A DNA stretch of 64,000 bases from Draconibacterium mangrovi (GCF_010586825.1 NZ_JAAAGB010000005.1:372001-436000), one strand, 5' to 3'. Positions 1 to 12,320 are shown, counted from the stretch's first letter. Numbers and translations are program-made. The notes: generated from the sequence alone by a model not told the origin.

Positions 1-1
1 A

Positions 2-364
2 GAAATCCCGCTGAAAAACGAAATTGATGGTATCGATTTGATCCCGTATCTGAAGGGGGAGAATAATTCGCAACCACACGATCAATTATTTTGGAGAAAA
101 TTTGATGCACAGGATTATGCCGTTCGCCAGGGAGATGATAAACTGCTGATCAAAGCTGAAAGTAAAAACATGCTTTTTAACCTCACTGATGATATTTCGG
201 AAGAAAACAACCTTGAGGAACAGAGGCCAGATAGAGTTTTACAGCTAACCAAAGAATTTCAGAACTGGAACAGAAATATGAAGGATCCGATTTTTATGGG
301 ATTGAGTCAGGATAAGAAATATAATGAGCTTCATCCTGAAAGATTTGAAAAGCTTACAGAATAA
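2..364 (+). CDS. Sulfatase, C-terminal part (gene starts before the window)
   Basis: The reading frame is open from base 2 and ends at a TAA at 362-364, so this is the 3' end of a gene that begins upstream of the window. The readable part starts with a DGIDLIPYLKG block, which in family S1 sulfatases marks the C-terminal subdomain, and continues with a WRKFDAQDYAVRQGDDKLL strand pair and a LFNLTDDISEENNLEEQ block, the usual 'product details' close of Bacteroidota sulfatases. The catalytic Cys and metal ligands lie outside the window, so activity cannot be judged. It is followed in the same direction by another sulfatase and a beta-galactosidase, which fits removal of sulfate esters before glycosidase attack. 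Sulfatase assignment is firm; substrate is unknown. Confidence 0.85.
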   Translation, partial: EIPLKNEIDGIDLIPYLKGENNSQPHDQLFWRKFDAQDYAVRQGDDKLLIKAESKNMLFNLTDDISEENNLEEQRPDRVLQLTKEFQNWNRNMKDPIFMGLSQDKKYNELHPERFEKLTE

Positions 365-379
365 GAAAACCTAAACCAA

Positions 380-472
380 ATGAACCTTAATAAACTTATT
401 GTATTAGCTGGTGTATTTGTTGTTTCCGGTAGCGTTCTTTTAAACGTACAATCGGCTGCAATAAATACTTGA
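380..472 (+). pseudogene. Orphan signal-peptide scrap
   Basis: A 30-codon frame opens with ATG at 380, fifteen bases after the sulfatase stop, and encodes a basic N-terminus (MNLNKL) followed by a hydrophobic core (IVLAGVFVVSGSVLL) and then NVQSAAINT and TGA. This looks like a secretion signal with nothing behind it. It may be the surviving 5' end of a secreted enzyme gene whose body was lost. A genuine micro-protein is possible but there is no support for it. Confidence 0.5.
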
Positions 473-496
473 AATTATAAACACACAGAACTAAAC

Positions 497-1987
497 ATGA
501 TGAACCATTTTAATGGATTTTTTCTCATTATTATTTTCTCGGTAATTTTGTTGGGGTGTTCTCAGAAAACATCCCATCAAAACGAAAAACCAAACGTTTT
601 GCTCATCATTGTTGATGATCAGGGCTATGCCGATTTTGAACCGTTTGAAAATCATTCGCCTGAAGTTTCAACCCCAAGTATGAACAGGCTTGCCGAAGCG
701 GGTACGGTATTTACCGAGGCGTATACAACGGCACCGGTTTGCAGCCCTTCCAGAGCAGGGTTAATGACCGGGAAGAACCAATTCCGTTGGGATGAGAAAG
801 CAAGTTGGGGACCCGGATTGCCCGACAATGTGAAAACCATTGCCGAATATTTGAAAGAAGCAGGATACACAACTGCCCGAATTGGGAAAGCTGATTTTGG
901 AACAAATTACCATAAATTCGATGTGCGTGAATATCCTTTAAATCACGGTTATGATTACTTTTTAGGATTCAGCGCCCATGCCCACGACTATTGGTTAACA
1001 TCGGAAGAGATTGCTGGCCGTACACCCGATCCGAATGGAACCAGCGCACACCTTGGGCCATTAATGGAAAACAAGGGCTACAAAAGTTATCCTGATGAGG
1101 AATACCTGACCGATATTTTTACCAACGAAGCCATCAAATACTTGAAATCAGAAAAAGATGCTCCCTTCTTTCTAACGCTGGCGTACAACTCCGTACACCA
1201 TGTAATTCACGAAGTCCCGCAAAAATACCTGGATAAATACCAGGTGGATCCAATCCATAATTATGAACCCGATTCGATGGAAACATTTAATCATCAAAAA
1301 CCGGGATCTTATTCAGCTTATTACGAAAAATATACGCGACTTGGTGCCATTCAGGATGAGGACATGCGAAAGTTTTATCTGGCCAACCTGGATTGTCTCG
1401 ACGAGAACATTGGTCGTGTACTGGATGCGCTGAAAGAACAGGGACTCGATCAGGAAACAATGATAATTTTTGTTTCCGATAATGGTGGTTCTCCGTTAAC
1501 CGGCGCTAAAAATGCTCCGCTTTCAGCCGGTAAATATTCGCTTTGGGAAGGCGGAATACGGGTACCGATGGCAATAAGCTGGCCAGGAAAAGTGAAAGCC
1601 GGGAAAGTTGAAACCAATTATGTTTCGACTACCGATATTTTACCAACCATCAGCAATGCCGCCGGAATTGAACTGACCGACGAGACTATAGATGGAATTG
1701 ACCTTTTACACCCCAACCAGGATCGTGTGCTGGTTTGGCGGTGGGGGAATACCTGGGCAGTGCGTAAAGGCAACTGGAAACTTACCAATACGAACGAACA
1801 ATGGGGAAAAGGCCGTCCGTCCGATTTTTATATTAAACCGATATCTGATGATCTGAGCCTGAAACTTTTTAATCTTGCTGATGATCTGGGAGAGCGTGAT
1901 AATTTTGCGCTTTCTATGCCCGAAAAAGTAAAAGAGCTTGAAAACGCTTATAATAATTGGTTGAAAGAAAATAGCAGGAAGTATTAA
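497..1987 (+). CDS. Family S1 sulfatase, lipoprotein
   Basis: This 496-residue protein hydrolyses sulfate esters, probably on a glycan. The N-terminus is a lipoprotein signal (hydrophobic run ending LLGC, Cys about residue 21). The alkaline-phosphatase-like core starts with NVLLIIVDDQGYAD, where the Asp pair binds the metal. The CSPSR motif at about residue 82 is the formylglycine site (Cys type, needing a maturase not seen in this window). Further conserved pieces are GKADFG near residue 130, FVSDNGG near 327 and the C-terminal LFNLADDLGERDN. Length is normal for the family. It lies 24 bases upstream of a GH2 beta-galactosidase, so the two probably act in sequence on the same sulfated galactoside. 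The substrate position is not readable from the sequence. Confidence 0.92.
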   Translation: MMNHFNGFFLIIIFSVILLGCSQKTSHQNEKPNVLLIIVDDQGYADFEPFENHSPEVSTPSMNRLAEAGTVFTEAYTTAPVCSPSRAGLMTGKNQFRWDEKASWGPGLPDNVKTIAEYLKEAGYTTARIGKADFGTNYHKFDVREYPLNHGYDYFLGFSAHAHDYWLTSEEIAGRTPDPNGTSAHLGPLMENKGYKSYPDEEYLTDIFTNEAIKYLKSEKDAPFFLTLAYNSVHHVIHEVPQKYLDKYQVDPIHNYEPDSMETFNHQKPGSYSAYYEKYTRLGAIQDEDMRKFYLANLDCLDENIGRVLDALKEQGLDQETMIIFVSDNGGSPLTGAKNAPLSAGKYSLWEGGIRVPMAISWPGKVKAGKVETNYVSTTDILPTISNAAGIELTDETIDGIDLLHPNQDRVLVWRWGNTWAVRKGNWKLTNTNEQWGKGRPSDFYIKPISDDLSLKLFNLADDLGERDNFALSMPEKVKELENAYNNWLKENSRKY

Positions 1988-2008
1988 TCACTGTCATAAT
2001 TGAAATAA

Positions 2009-5152
<3,144 letters not shown>

Positions 5153-5263
5153 ATGAGAAAACGGTATGATCTTTCAAAAGACCCCGGCGAACAGCATAAT
5201 GTAGCCTCAGAGTATCCCGGGGTTGTTTCCCGGATTCAAAAGTTTAAGTTGATAAATGTATAG
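5153..5263 (+). pseudogene. Sulfatase C-terminal scrap
   Basis: A 36-residue frame begins with ATG right after the beta-galactosidase stop. It contains YDLSKDPGEQHNVASEYPG followed by a VVSRIQKF helix. This is the standard last strand and helix of an S1 sulfatase ('LYDLSKDPGEQHNVA...'), but no catalytic domain precedes it: the upstream bases belong to the GH2 gene. It is therefore read as the 3' remnant of a deleted sulfatase gene. The sequence is still in frame and well conserved, so the loss may be recent. Confidence 0.75.
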
Positions 5264-5289
5264 ATAGGGAATATTTTAAACACTAAACC

Positions 5290-6930
5290 ATGAATAAACT
5301 TCTTCTAATAATTATTGTCTTGCTTTTTGCTTCCTGTTCAAAAGAGGAACAGTCGAAACAAATTTACTATGTAAATAGCGAAATAGGGAGCGATACTAAC
5401 AACGGAATGACACCGGAAACTGCCTGGAAAAGTTTTGATCGAATAACTAAAATTGAACTAAAACCGGGTGCTCAAATTCTGTTGGCATCAGGTTCTGTAT
5501 TTCAGGGAGGATTGGTTTTGGAGGATGTTTCGGGAACTTCTGATTCGCCGGTTGAAATTAGCATGTACAAATATTCTGAAAATACGAATCTGCCTGTTAT
5601 TGATGCGAAAGGATTTGCCAATGGAATAACACTGCTAAACTGTAGTAATGTTGTTGTGTCTGATCTTGAAATTACCGGAAATGGGGGAGGTGTTATTCAA
5701 GCCGGAAACTCAGGACAAAATATGCATTGCGGAGTGTTGGTAACAACTACAACCGAAGGGGTTTATGAAAATATTCAGTTGAAAAACCTAAAGATACGCG
5801 ATGTTTTTTTTGAAGATGCCGGTTATAAAAGAGGCAAGGATGAAGTACGCACTGCAAACGGGACTCAAAGCTATGGTTGGGGCATTCGTGTTATTAATCA
5901 GCTGGAGAAGGCGGAAATAAAAAGTATCGTAATTGAAAATTGTGAGGTAAGCAATGTTGCTCACACAGGCATTAAATTAACGGGGCGAAACCAAAATATC
6001 AGTGAGGTTAAACTTTACAGCAACCGGGTTTTATTTTCCGGTGGCCCCGGAATGCAGATGAGCGGAGTTAAAAATGCACACATTCAAAAAAATTATATCG
6101 ACCATTCGGGTAGCAATAACGATTCACGAAAATGGGGGCGTGGCAGTGGCTTGTGGACCTGGGGTTGCTCTGATGTTTTAATCGAACACAATTCGTTCAG
6201 AAATGCTAATGGCCCAGGAGATTCAGCAGGGTGCCATATCGATTTTAATTGTAAAAATGTTGTTGTTCAATATTGTTTTAGTGAAAACAACGCTGGTGGA
6301 TTTTGTGAGATTTTAGGCAATAATTATAACTGTGCATATCGATACAATATCAGCGTTAACGATGGCCATCGTGTTAAAGGTGAGAATGGCGCATTTCAGG
6401 AAGGGAAAATATTTTGGCTAAGCGGATACAATGGCGACAAACCGCGAAAGGGGCCTTTTAATAGTTATTTTTATAACAATACCATTTACGTTAATAAGAA
6501 TATTGTAGCCAAAATTGCGGTCGACCGGGCTTCATCCGGAGTGCTTATTGCCAATAATATTTTTTGCATCGAAGGCGAAAGCCGGGCAGTTAAGGGCGAC
6601 CAGTATAAGCCGGAAACTGATGGGCAATCGCAGGTGGAAAATATCGTTTTTAAAAACAACTTATACCTGAAAAAAGAAAATTGGCCCGTTGATGTTTTAA
6701 TTCAGGATGAGGACCAGATTATTGGCGATCCTCAATTTAAAAATCCGGGAGGACTGAGTAAAGAGGATTATATTCCAGTTAACATTGACCTTATAAAAGA
6801 TAAGGGGATAAAAATTGAACCAATTCCGGGAGATCCGCTCGGCTTGACAATCGGATTAGACGTAGAATATGATTATTTTGGCAACAAAATAGAAGGTTTA
6901 CCCGACCTCGGGGCTATTCAATGCAAATAG
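5290..6930 (+). CDS. Right-handed parallel beta-helix lipoprotein
   Basis: This 546-residue protein has a lipoprotein signal (LLLIIIVLLFASC, Cys about residue 16) and then IYYVNSEIGSDTNNG with TAWKSFDRI, the start typical of Bacteroidota beta-helix proteins that carry polysaccharide lyase or glycosidase activity. The body is rich in short strands with Asn ladders (NVVVSDLEITGNGG, NVVVQYCFSENNAGG, VLIANNIFC), consistent with a right-handed helix from about residue 60 to 480. It ends with DYFGNKIEGLPDLGAIQ, common at the end of such proteins. I cannot assign a PL or GH family, and no catalytic triad is evident by eye. Its place between a beta-galactosidase and another hydrolase suggests that it cuts or binds the same glycan at the cell surface. 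Confidence 0.75.
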   Translation: MNKLLLIIIVLLFASCSKEEQSKQIYYVNSEIGSDTNNGMTPETAWKSFDRITKIELKPGAQILLASGSVFQGGLVLEDVSGTSDSPVEISMYKYSENTNLPVIDAKGFANGITLLNCSNVVVSDLEITGNGGGVIQAGNSGQNMHCGVLVTTTTEGVYENIQLKNLKIRDVFFEDAGYKRGKDEVRTANGTQSYGWGIRVINQLEKAEIKSIVIENCEVSNVAHTGIKLTGRNQNISEVKLYSNRVLFSGGPGMQMSGVKNAHIQKNYIDHSGSNNDSRKWGRGSGLWTWGCSDVLIEHNSFRNANGPGDSAGCHIDFNCKNVVVQYCFSENNAGGFCEILGNNYNCAYRYNISVNDGHRVKGENGAFQEGKIFWLSGYNGDKPRKGPFNSYFYNNTIYVNKNIVAKIAVDRASSGVLIANNIFCIEGESRAVKGDQYKPETDGQSQVENIVFKNNLYLKKENWPVDVLIQDEDQIIGDPQFKNPGGLSKEDYIPVNIDLIKDKGIKIEPIPGDPLGLTIGLDVEYDYFGNKIEGLPDLGAIQCK

Positions 6931-7006
6931 TATAAGCTACGGCTTAATGAACTAATATATGTTTTCATAAGGTGTGGCACAAGCAGATTAAAAACAAAAT
7001 AATTTC

Positions 7007-8647
7007 ATGTACAAAGCGATTCTAATTTCTTTTTTAGTAGCAATCTTGTTTGGATGCGATACAGACAAGAAAATTGAAAGCTTAGTCCCGAATGAGGTTG
7101 GGACAGCTCCAAATTATTGGTGTACCTGGTACTGGCAAAACTACCTCATCCTAAAAGGGCAGGAAGTAACAAATCCTGATGCTGCAACTGTTTATACAAA
7201 TGAAGCCGCGAGAGAAGAAATGAACGAAGAGAATATCTTTGGTGAGCAAGGCATGGCGGTGGTAATGTTGCCGAAAACAAGAAGCGACTATTATTTTGTG
7301 ATTGACCACGGCTGGCAAGATAAACGAATCAAGGATAATACATTTTTCACCTTAATAATGGACACGCTTGATTTTCCCAGATACGCAAAGTTCGATCCAG
7401 AGGAACGGATAAAACAAATGAACCATGATATCAAAGAGCTGGGATGGAAAGGACTTGGATTATGGGTTCGGGGAAATCCGCCGGAGGATGAAATGAGAAA
7501 ATTTGTGGAGTGGAACAAATATGCAGGAGTTGAATATTGGAAGATAGATGGAGGGGATATCGCCCATTATTACGCCTCCAAAATTAAAGATGAGATATAT
7601 CCTGAGCTGACTTTGGAGCATATTACGGGTACAGGACCGGTAAATCCTAAATGGAATACCCCCGGGTTAACTTCATATCTTTCAGTTTATAATGGACAAA
7701 AAGCTGTTTCTCAGGAATTGAATGCTTCATTAAATTCGACTACAGAAAAAGCAGAAAAATCATTGGATGTTATCAAAAATACAGATGTATTCAGAACGTA
7801 TGACGCAGCACCTTTGCTGGTGAGTACAACTACCATGCAAAGAGTACATGATATATTAGTGCAAACTGCAGGTAACAATGACTATAAAGCCTTTCTTAAT
7901 ATTCAGGATGATTGTAACATTGCTGCAGCTTTGGGTTTACTTGTTGCAGTTAAACGTCACCCGATGAATACCCCGCGAATATATAATGGAAAAGATTTTC
8001 ATTTACAGATTTCCGGAGATCGACATGTAGACAAACGACTAAATGAAATGGATCGATTTGCGTTATGGCAGCGTATTGCACCTCCAATGGTTGCCGGTTA
8101 TGGAACCTATCATTTTTCAACCCAAAGCCTTGTCGACAGTATTGTTTTCAAAAAAAATGACACTTGGCTAAAGTCGACACATGGAAAGATGGTACGGCAA
8201 AGTGCTCCTGCAATAATGACTCGAAATATAGCTCTTCCCGAAGTTAAATGTGAAGGAATGCCACCTTATGTACTGGCTTCAAAATTTCCAAATGGTGCTA
8301 TAGCAATTGCTACTGAAGGGCGGGTTACACCTGATAAAAGCTGGCAACATCCAAAGGCTGAAATTACATTAAAGGAAGTGGAGCTTAATAAGCCTATCGG
8401 TATATTTGGTTACTATGAATCTTTAACATTCGAATTTTCAGAAAGCTTACCTGATGAAATTAAGATTTATGGACAGGATTTGTTGTCAAAAAGAGCAATC
8501 GACATCACAAAAAAAATAAAGAGAAATAAGAATGGCTTTATAATTCAAGGTAATTTGATTGATGAAATAGGAACTATGGCCGGAGACAAAGGCGATATTT
8601 CGGTTCCTGGAATGGTTATTAAATTTATTTCTGATCAAGTCAATTAG
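7007..8647 (+). CDS. Putative glycoside hydrolase lipoprotein, alpha-galactosidase-like (clan GH-D) motifs
   Basis: This 546-residue protein begins with a lipoprotein signal (ILISFLVAILFGC, Cys about residue 17). Motifs in the first half resemble those of GH27/GH36 TIM barrels: VIDHGWQD (compare DDGWQ), GWKGLGLWVRG (compare the LGLKFGIW strand) and EYWKIDGGD near residue 180, comparable to the YLKxD strand that carries the nucleophile. LNIQDDCNIAAA near residue 300 could hold another acidic residue. The C-terminal 130 residues look like a beta-sandwich, as in alpha-galactosidases. Overall similarity to known families is too weak for a family number. The neighbours (beta-galactosidase, sulfatases) support a role in galactoside breakdown. 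It could also be a member of an undescribed GH family. Confidence 0.5.
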   Translation: MYKAILISFLVAILFGCDTDKKIESLVPNEVGTAPNYWCTWYWQNYLILKGQEVTNPDAATVYTNEAAREEMNEENIFGEQGMAVVMLPKTRSDYYFVIDHGWQDKRIKDNTFFTLIMDTLDFPRYAKFDPEERIKQMNHDIKELGWKGLGLWVRGNPPEDEMRKFVEWNKYAGVEYWKIDGGDIAHYYASKIKDEIYPELTLEHITGTGPVNPKWNTPGLTSYLSVYNGQKAVSQELNASLNSTTEKAEKSLDVIKNTDVFRTYDAAPLLVSTTTMQRVHDILVQTAGNNDYKAFLNIQDDCNIAAALGLLVAVKRHPMNTPRIYNGKDFHLQISGDRHVDKRLNEMDRFALWQRIAPPMVAGYGTYHFSTQSLVDSIVFKKNDTWLKSTHGKMVRQSAPAIMTRNIALPEVKCEGMPPYVLASKFPNGAIAIATEGRVTPDKSWQHPKAEITLKEVELNKPIGIFGYYESLTFEFSESLPDEIKIYGQDLLSKRAIDITKKIKRNKNGFIIQGNLIDEIGTMAGDKGDISVPGMVIKFISDQVN

Positions 8648-8770
8648 CCAGTTTCTAAGATTTACCTGGCAATGATAGGCGATGTTAGTTGTCAAAAGAT
8701 CAAATAATATAATGATGAGCATATGTTTAATTTTGTTTTTATAAATATTAATACTGAAAAATCTATTAAA

Positions 8771-10336
8771 ATGAATAAACTCAGAACTGCTTTTTATTCC
8801 GTACTACTTCTATTTTCGGTGTCGTTTGTGGCTTGCACATCTTCTACACAATCGAAGCAAGAAACGGCAGCACCGGAAACAAAACCCAATATTGTAATTT
8901 TTTACCTCGATGATTTGGGTTATGGCGATATGGGGGCCTACGGAGCAACTGAAATTAAAACACCAAACATGGATCGTTTGGCAAACGATGGTGTTATGTT
9001 TACCGACGGACATGCTTCGTCGTCAACCTGTACCCCAAGTCGTTATGCGTTGTTGACCGGCATGTATCCTTGGCGTAACAAGGATGCTAAAATTTTGCCG
9101 GGTACGGCACCGCTGATTATTGATACGGCGCAGGTAACTATCCCGAAAATGCTGAAAGGGCAGGGCTATTACACCGGAGTAGTAGGTAAATGGCACCTCG
9201 GCTTGGGAACCGGGCATGTTGATTGGAATAAACATGTTTCTCCCGGTCCGAACGAAGTGGGTTTCGACTATTCTTACATTATGGCGGCCACACAGGACAG
9301 AGTGCCTACGGTTTATCTTGAAAACGGACTGGTAGAAGGACTCGATGCGAACGATCCGATTGAAGTGGATTACGAGAAGAATTTTGAAGGAGAACCTACC
9401 GGGAAAGACAATCCTGAGTTGCTAACCATGAAATGGCACCACGGGCATAACAATTCAATCGTTAACGGCATTCCACGCATCGGTTTTATGAAAGGTGGCG
9501 AAAAAGCAAAATGGAGCGACGTGGATATGGCCGATCATTTTCTGGCAAAAGCTCAGGATTATGTGAAGGAACATAAGGACGAACCGTTCTTTTTGTACTA
9601 TGCCTTGCAGCAACCTCACGTTCCGCGTACGCCAAATCCAAGGTTTGTTGGAAGTACCGATCTGGGGCCGCGTGGCGATGTGATTGTTGAAGCCGACTGG
9701 TGTATTGGTGAATTTATGAAAACCCTGGAAGAAGAAGGAATTTTGGAAAATACACTGATTATCTTCTCTAGCGATAATGGCCCGGTGTTGAACGATGGCT
9801 ATTATGACGATGCTGTTGAACGAATTGGCAATCATGATCAGAATGGAGGGCTTAGAGGCGGAAAATACAGCTTATTCGAAGCCGGCACACGCGTTCCTTT
9901 TATTACCTATTGGAAAGGCAAAATTACTCCCTCAAAATCGGATGCTTTGATCAGTCAGATCGATCTATTGGCTTCGTTGGCAAAACTTTCAGGAACAGAA
10001 GAAAGCACAACCGACAGCCAGGAATTACTGGATGTTCTTCTTGGAAAATCAGAAAAGGGGAGAGAAGATCTCGTTTTGGAAGCCACTTCGCGGACAGCTT
10101 ATCGTAAGGGCCAATGGTTGATGATTCCGCCATACAAAGGCCCGGCAAAAATTGCTTCGGTAAACATAGAGATTGGTAACGCACCTGAGTATCAGCTGTA
10201 CAATTTGAAGGACGATATCTGTCAACAGAAGAATCTGGCTAATAGCAATCCTCAAAAACTTAATAAAATGGTAGAAGAATATAGAGAAGTTGTGGGAGAC
10301 CAGGATAAACAGATTGAAACGTTGGAATTGAAATAG
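8771..10336 (+). CDS. Family S1 sulfatase (arylsulfatase-like), lipoprotein
   Basis: The ATG at 8771 is chosen because it puts a lipoprotein signal (LLLFSVSFVAC, Cys about residue 22) at the N-terminus; an upstream in-frame start would add 16 residues without function. The 521-residue protein has NIVIFYLDDLGYGDMG (metal Asp pair), CTPSR at about residue 87 (formylglycine site), VVGKWHLG near 137 and FSSDNGP near 333, all standard for S1 sulfatases of the arylsulfatase A-like type. The C-terminus closes with YQLYNLKDDICQQKN. It is the last enzyme before a 640-base gap with a decayed insertion sequence and the transporter gene. It is expected to desulfate glycan fragments in the periplasm or at the surface. 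Substrate is not readable. Confidence 0.92.
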   Translation: MNKLRTAFYSVLLLFSVSFVACTSSTQSKQETAAPETKPNIVIFYLDDLGYGDMGAYGATEIKTPNMDRLANDGVMFTDGHASSSTCTPSRYALLTGMYPWRNKDAKILPGTAPLIIDTAQVTIPKMLKGQGYYTGVVGKWHLGLGTGHVDWNKHVSPGPNEVGFDYSYIMAATQDRVPTVYLENGLVEGLDANDPIEVDYEKNFEGEPTGKDNPELLTMKWHHGHNNSIVNGIPRIGFMKGGEKAKWSDVDMADHFLAKAQDYVKEHKDEPFFLYYALQQPHVPRTPNPRFVGSTDLGPRGDVIVEADWCIGEFMKTLEEEGILENTLIIFSSDNGPVLNDGYYDDAVERIGNHDQNGGLRGGKYSLFEAGTRVPFITYWKGKITPSKSDALISQIDLLASLAKLSGTEESTTDSQELLDVLLGKSEKGREDLVLEATSRTAYRKGQWLMIPPYKGPAKIASVNIEIGNAPEYQLYNLKDDICQQKNLANSNPQKLNKMVEEYREVVGDQDKQIETLELK

Positions 10337-10406
10337 AACAAATAACTAACCAAAAACAGCAGTGAAAAAGAAAGTAAACAAATCTTTTATATGCTTCTTT
10401 TTATGA

Positions 10407-10484
10407 TTCTGTCGCATTAATCCAGCACGATTTTAAAAATTATATTTTATGATGAATTATGAAGCCAAAGAATAAAATGTTTTA
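10407..10484 (+). repeat. 78-bp dispersed repeat, copy 1 (insertion-sequence end)
   Basis: This block begins TTCTGTCGCATTAATCC and ends in GTTTTA. A block of the same length with about nine mismatches occurs at 49155-49232 in the same orientation. It lies just beyond the 3' end of a decayed IS6-type transposase (10503-10860, minus strand), and TTCTGTCG resembles the outer end of IS6-family inverted repeats. I read it as the terminal segment of that element. Confidence 0.65.
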
Positions 10485-10502
10485 AAAGTTGTGGATTTAG
10501 AA

Positions 10503-10860
10503 TCAATAATCTGATTCATTTCTAATGAGATTTGTTATTTCAATTCCAGCCAAAGTTCGCTGGGCAGAATCAAACTCCTTGAATCCTGTAGTAATAGTGA
10601 TTTTTCGTTTGACATTGCGATGATCCTGTTCCACAATGTTGTTTTAATACTTACATTGACTACAACTTACATTTCGCTTCTTCCACATTTCGAAAGCTTA
10701 AAGTGAATCTTAATTTGAAGTAAACAGCTTGTTGGATTACTACTTCGTGTATCAATCGTGCTTGAACATGAAATTGAAATTTATTTTGAGCGGTAAAATT
10801 AATATGATTAGATTTATGTTTGATTAATGCGAAAGAACCCTCAGGTGCTGTATAGTCCAC
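10503..10860 (-). pseudogene. Decayed IS6-family transposase with internal deletion
   Basis: On the minus strand, the part from about 10641 to the TGA at 10503 encodes NNIVEQDHRNVKRKI, then GFKEFDSAQRTLAGIEI and TNLIRNE. That is the C-terminal signature of IS6/IS26-type DDE transposases (the Glu of the triad is in VEQDH). A TAA interrupts the frame just before it (QCKY*NNIVEQ). The part from 10860 to 10660 encodes an N-terminal-like stretch (QQAVYFKLRFTLSFRNVEE) that matches the start of these transposases. The roughly 120 residues that should lie between, with the two catalytic Asp, are absent. The element is dead. It accounts for most of the 640-base gap between the sulfatase and the transporter; nothing else was recognised in that gap. 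Confidence 0.75.
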
Positions 10861-10978
10861 CTGTTATACCTAAAACTCCACCCAATTTTAGTTTTAGTTT
10901 TTAATCTTTGACCCTAAGTTTTTATAGCTGACAGACGTCGGTATTATTAAATTTAATCAAACAATCAGAAATAAATCA

Positions 10979-12319
10979 ATGAAGAATCAAAAACTAAGCT
11001 TATTGGAAAAAATTGGCTACGGATCGGGAGATGCTGCCGTTAACGTGGTTATATCTTCCATGTTCCTTATCATCACTTATTTTTATACCGATATTTTTGG
11101 TCTTAAACCCAAAGATGTCGCCCTAATGTTCTTACTCGTTCGACTAATTGATGCTGTTAGCGATCCGTTGATGGGATTAATAACAGACAAGTATAAATTT
11201 AAAGGAGGCCGGTTTCGTCCCTACTTTTTGTTTCTATCGGTTCCTTTCGGAATCTCGGTTTTTCTAACCTTCACCACGCCGGGTTTTGATTATGCCGGAA
11301 AACTGATATACGCATACATTACCTATATTTTTGTTACGCTGATGTTCACATCGGTTACCATTCCTTATATTTCGCTAATTGGGGTTTTAACCAACGATCC
11401 GCAGGAACGTCTGTCGGCAAACGGCTACCGCCTTTTCTTTGCTAAGGTTGCTGCTTTTATGGTGTCGATCGTGGTTCCTATTCTGGCCGAAAAGTTAGGA
11501 CGCGATGATATGGGAAGAGGCTACCAGCTGGCCATGGGGCTAATGGCACTTATGGGAACTTTGTTGTTTTTGTTCAGCTACTTTACCACCAAAGAGCGTA
11601 TTGAACACGTTGTGGATAAAAAGCCCTTACACGAGCAATTTAAATTGCTGATCAGAAATAAACAGTGGCTTATTCTGTGGGGATCGTGCCTGTCGGGAAC
11701 TACCGGATATGTAATCCGTAGTTCGGTGGCTATTTTTTATGCAAAATATTACCTGGGTGGCGATGCCGGAATGCAATCCACTTTTATGGGAACCGGTGTA
11801 GCAGCCGCTATTTTGGCTATGCCTTTGTCAACGCTTATCACCAAGCGCTTTTGTAAAGTAAAGCTGTTCTGGATGTCGCAGTTTGGGGTGGGTGTACTAA
11901 GTGTTTTGATGTTTGTATTGGTTAAACCACAACCCGATAGTGTACTGTTGGCTTATGTGCTCTACTTTATCCTGTCGTTAGTGGTTGATGTGCACGCACC
12001 TGTATTTTGGTCGGCCATTGCCGAAGCAGTTGACCACGGACATGCAGAAAGTGGAAAACGTGTGTCAGGACTGGCATTTGGAGGTATTTCTTTTGCACAA
12101 AAAGCAGGAATGGGAATTGCCGGAGCCGTAGTTGGCCTGTTGCTTGATGCGTTTGGATATATTCCCGATGCCATTCAAACAAAAACAGCACTTACCGGAC
12201 TGGCAATTATGCTAACTCTAATTCCGGGTGTTTTTCATGTGATCAACGGAATGTTGATTTACCGATACAAAATTACCGACAAATATTACGAAACGATAAA
12301 AGCAAAAATTCACATTTAA
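10979..12319 (+). CDS. GPH-family sugar:cation symporter
   Basis: This 446-residue inner-membrane protein belongs to the glycoside-pentoside-hexuronide:cation symporter family (MFS_2). It opens with the family signature LLEKIGYGSGDAAVNVVISSM and has the loop RLIDAVSDPLMGLITD with GGRFRPYF, which in MelB-like transporters carries the cation-site Asp residues and the conserved GRFRP loop. About twelve hydrophobic segments are visible along the length. It should import mono- or oligosaccharides released in the periplasm together with Na+ or H+. The stop is one base before the ATG of a cytoplasmic GH43, so the pair is almost certainly co-transcribed and the imported sugar is probably the GH43 substrate. 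The sugar cannot be named; an arabinose-containing oligosaccharide fits the partner. Confidence 0.9.
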   Translation: MKNQKLSLLEKIGYGSGDAAVNVVISSMFLIITYFYTDIFGLKPKDVALMFLLVRLIDAVSDPLMGLITDKYKFKGGRFRPYFLFLSVPFGISVFLTFTTPGFDYAGKLIYAYITYIFVTLMFTSVTIPYISLIGVLTNDPQERLSANGYRLFFAKVAAFMVSIVVPILAEKLGRDDMGRGYQLAMGLMALMGTLLFLFSYFTTKERIEHVVDKKPLHEQFKLLIRNKQWLILWGSCLSGTTGYVIRSSVAIFYAKYYLGGDAGMQSTFMGTGVAAAILAMPLSTLITKRFCKVKLFWMSQFGVGVLSVLMFVLVKPQPDSVLLAYVLYFILSLVVDVHAPVFWSAIAEAVDHGHAESGKRVSGLAFGGISFAQKAGMGIAGAVVGLLLDAFGYIPDAIQTKTALTGLAIMLTLIPGVFHVINGMLIYRYKITDKYYETIKAKIHI

Positions 12320-12320
12320 G

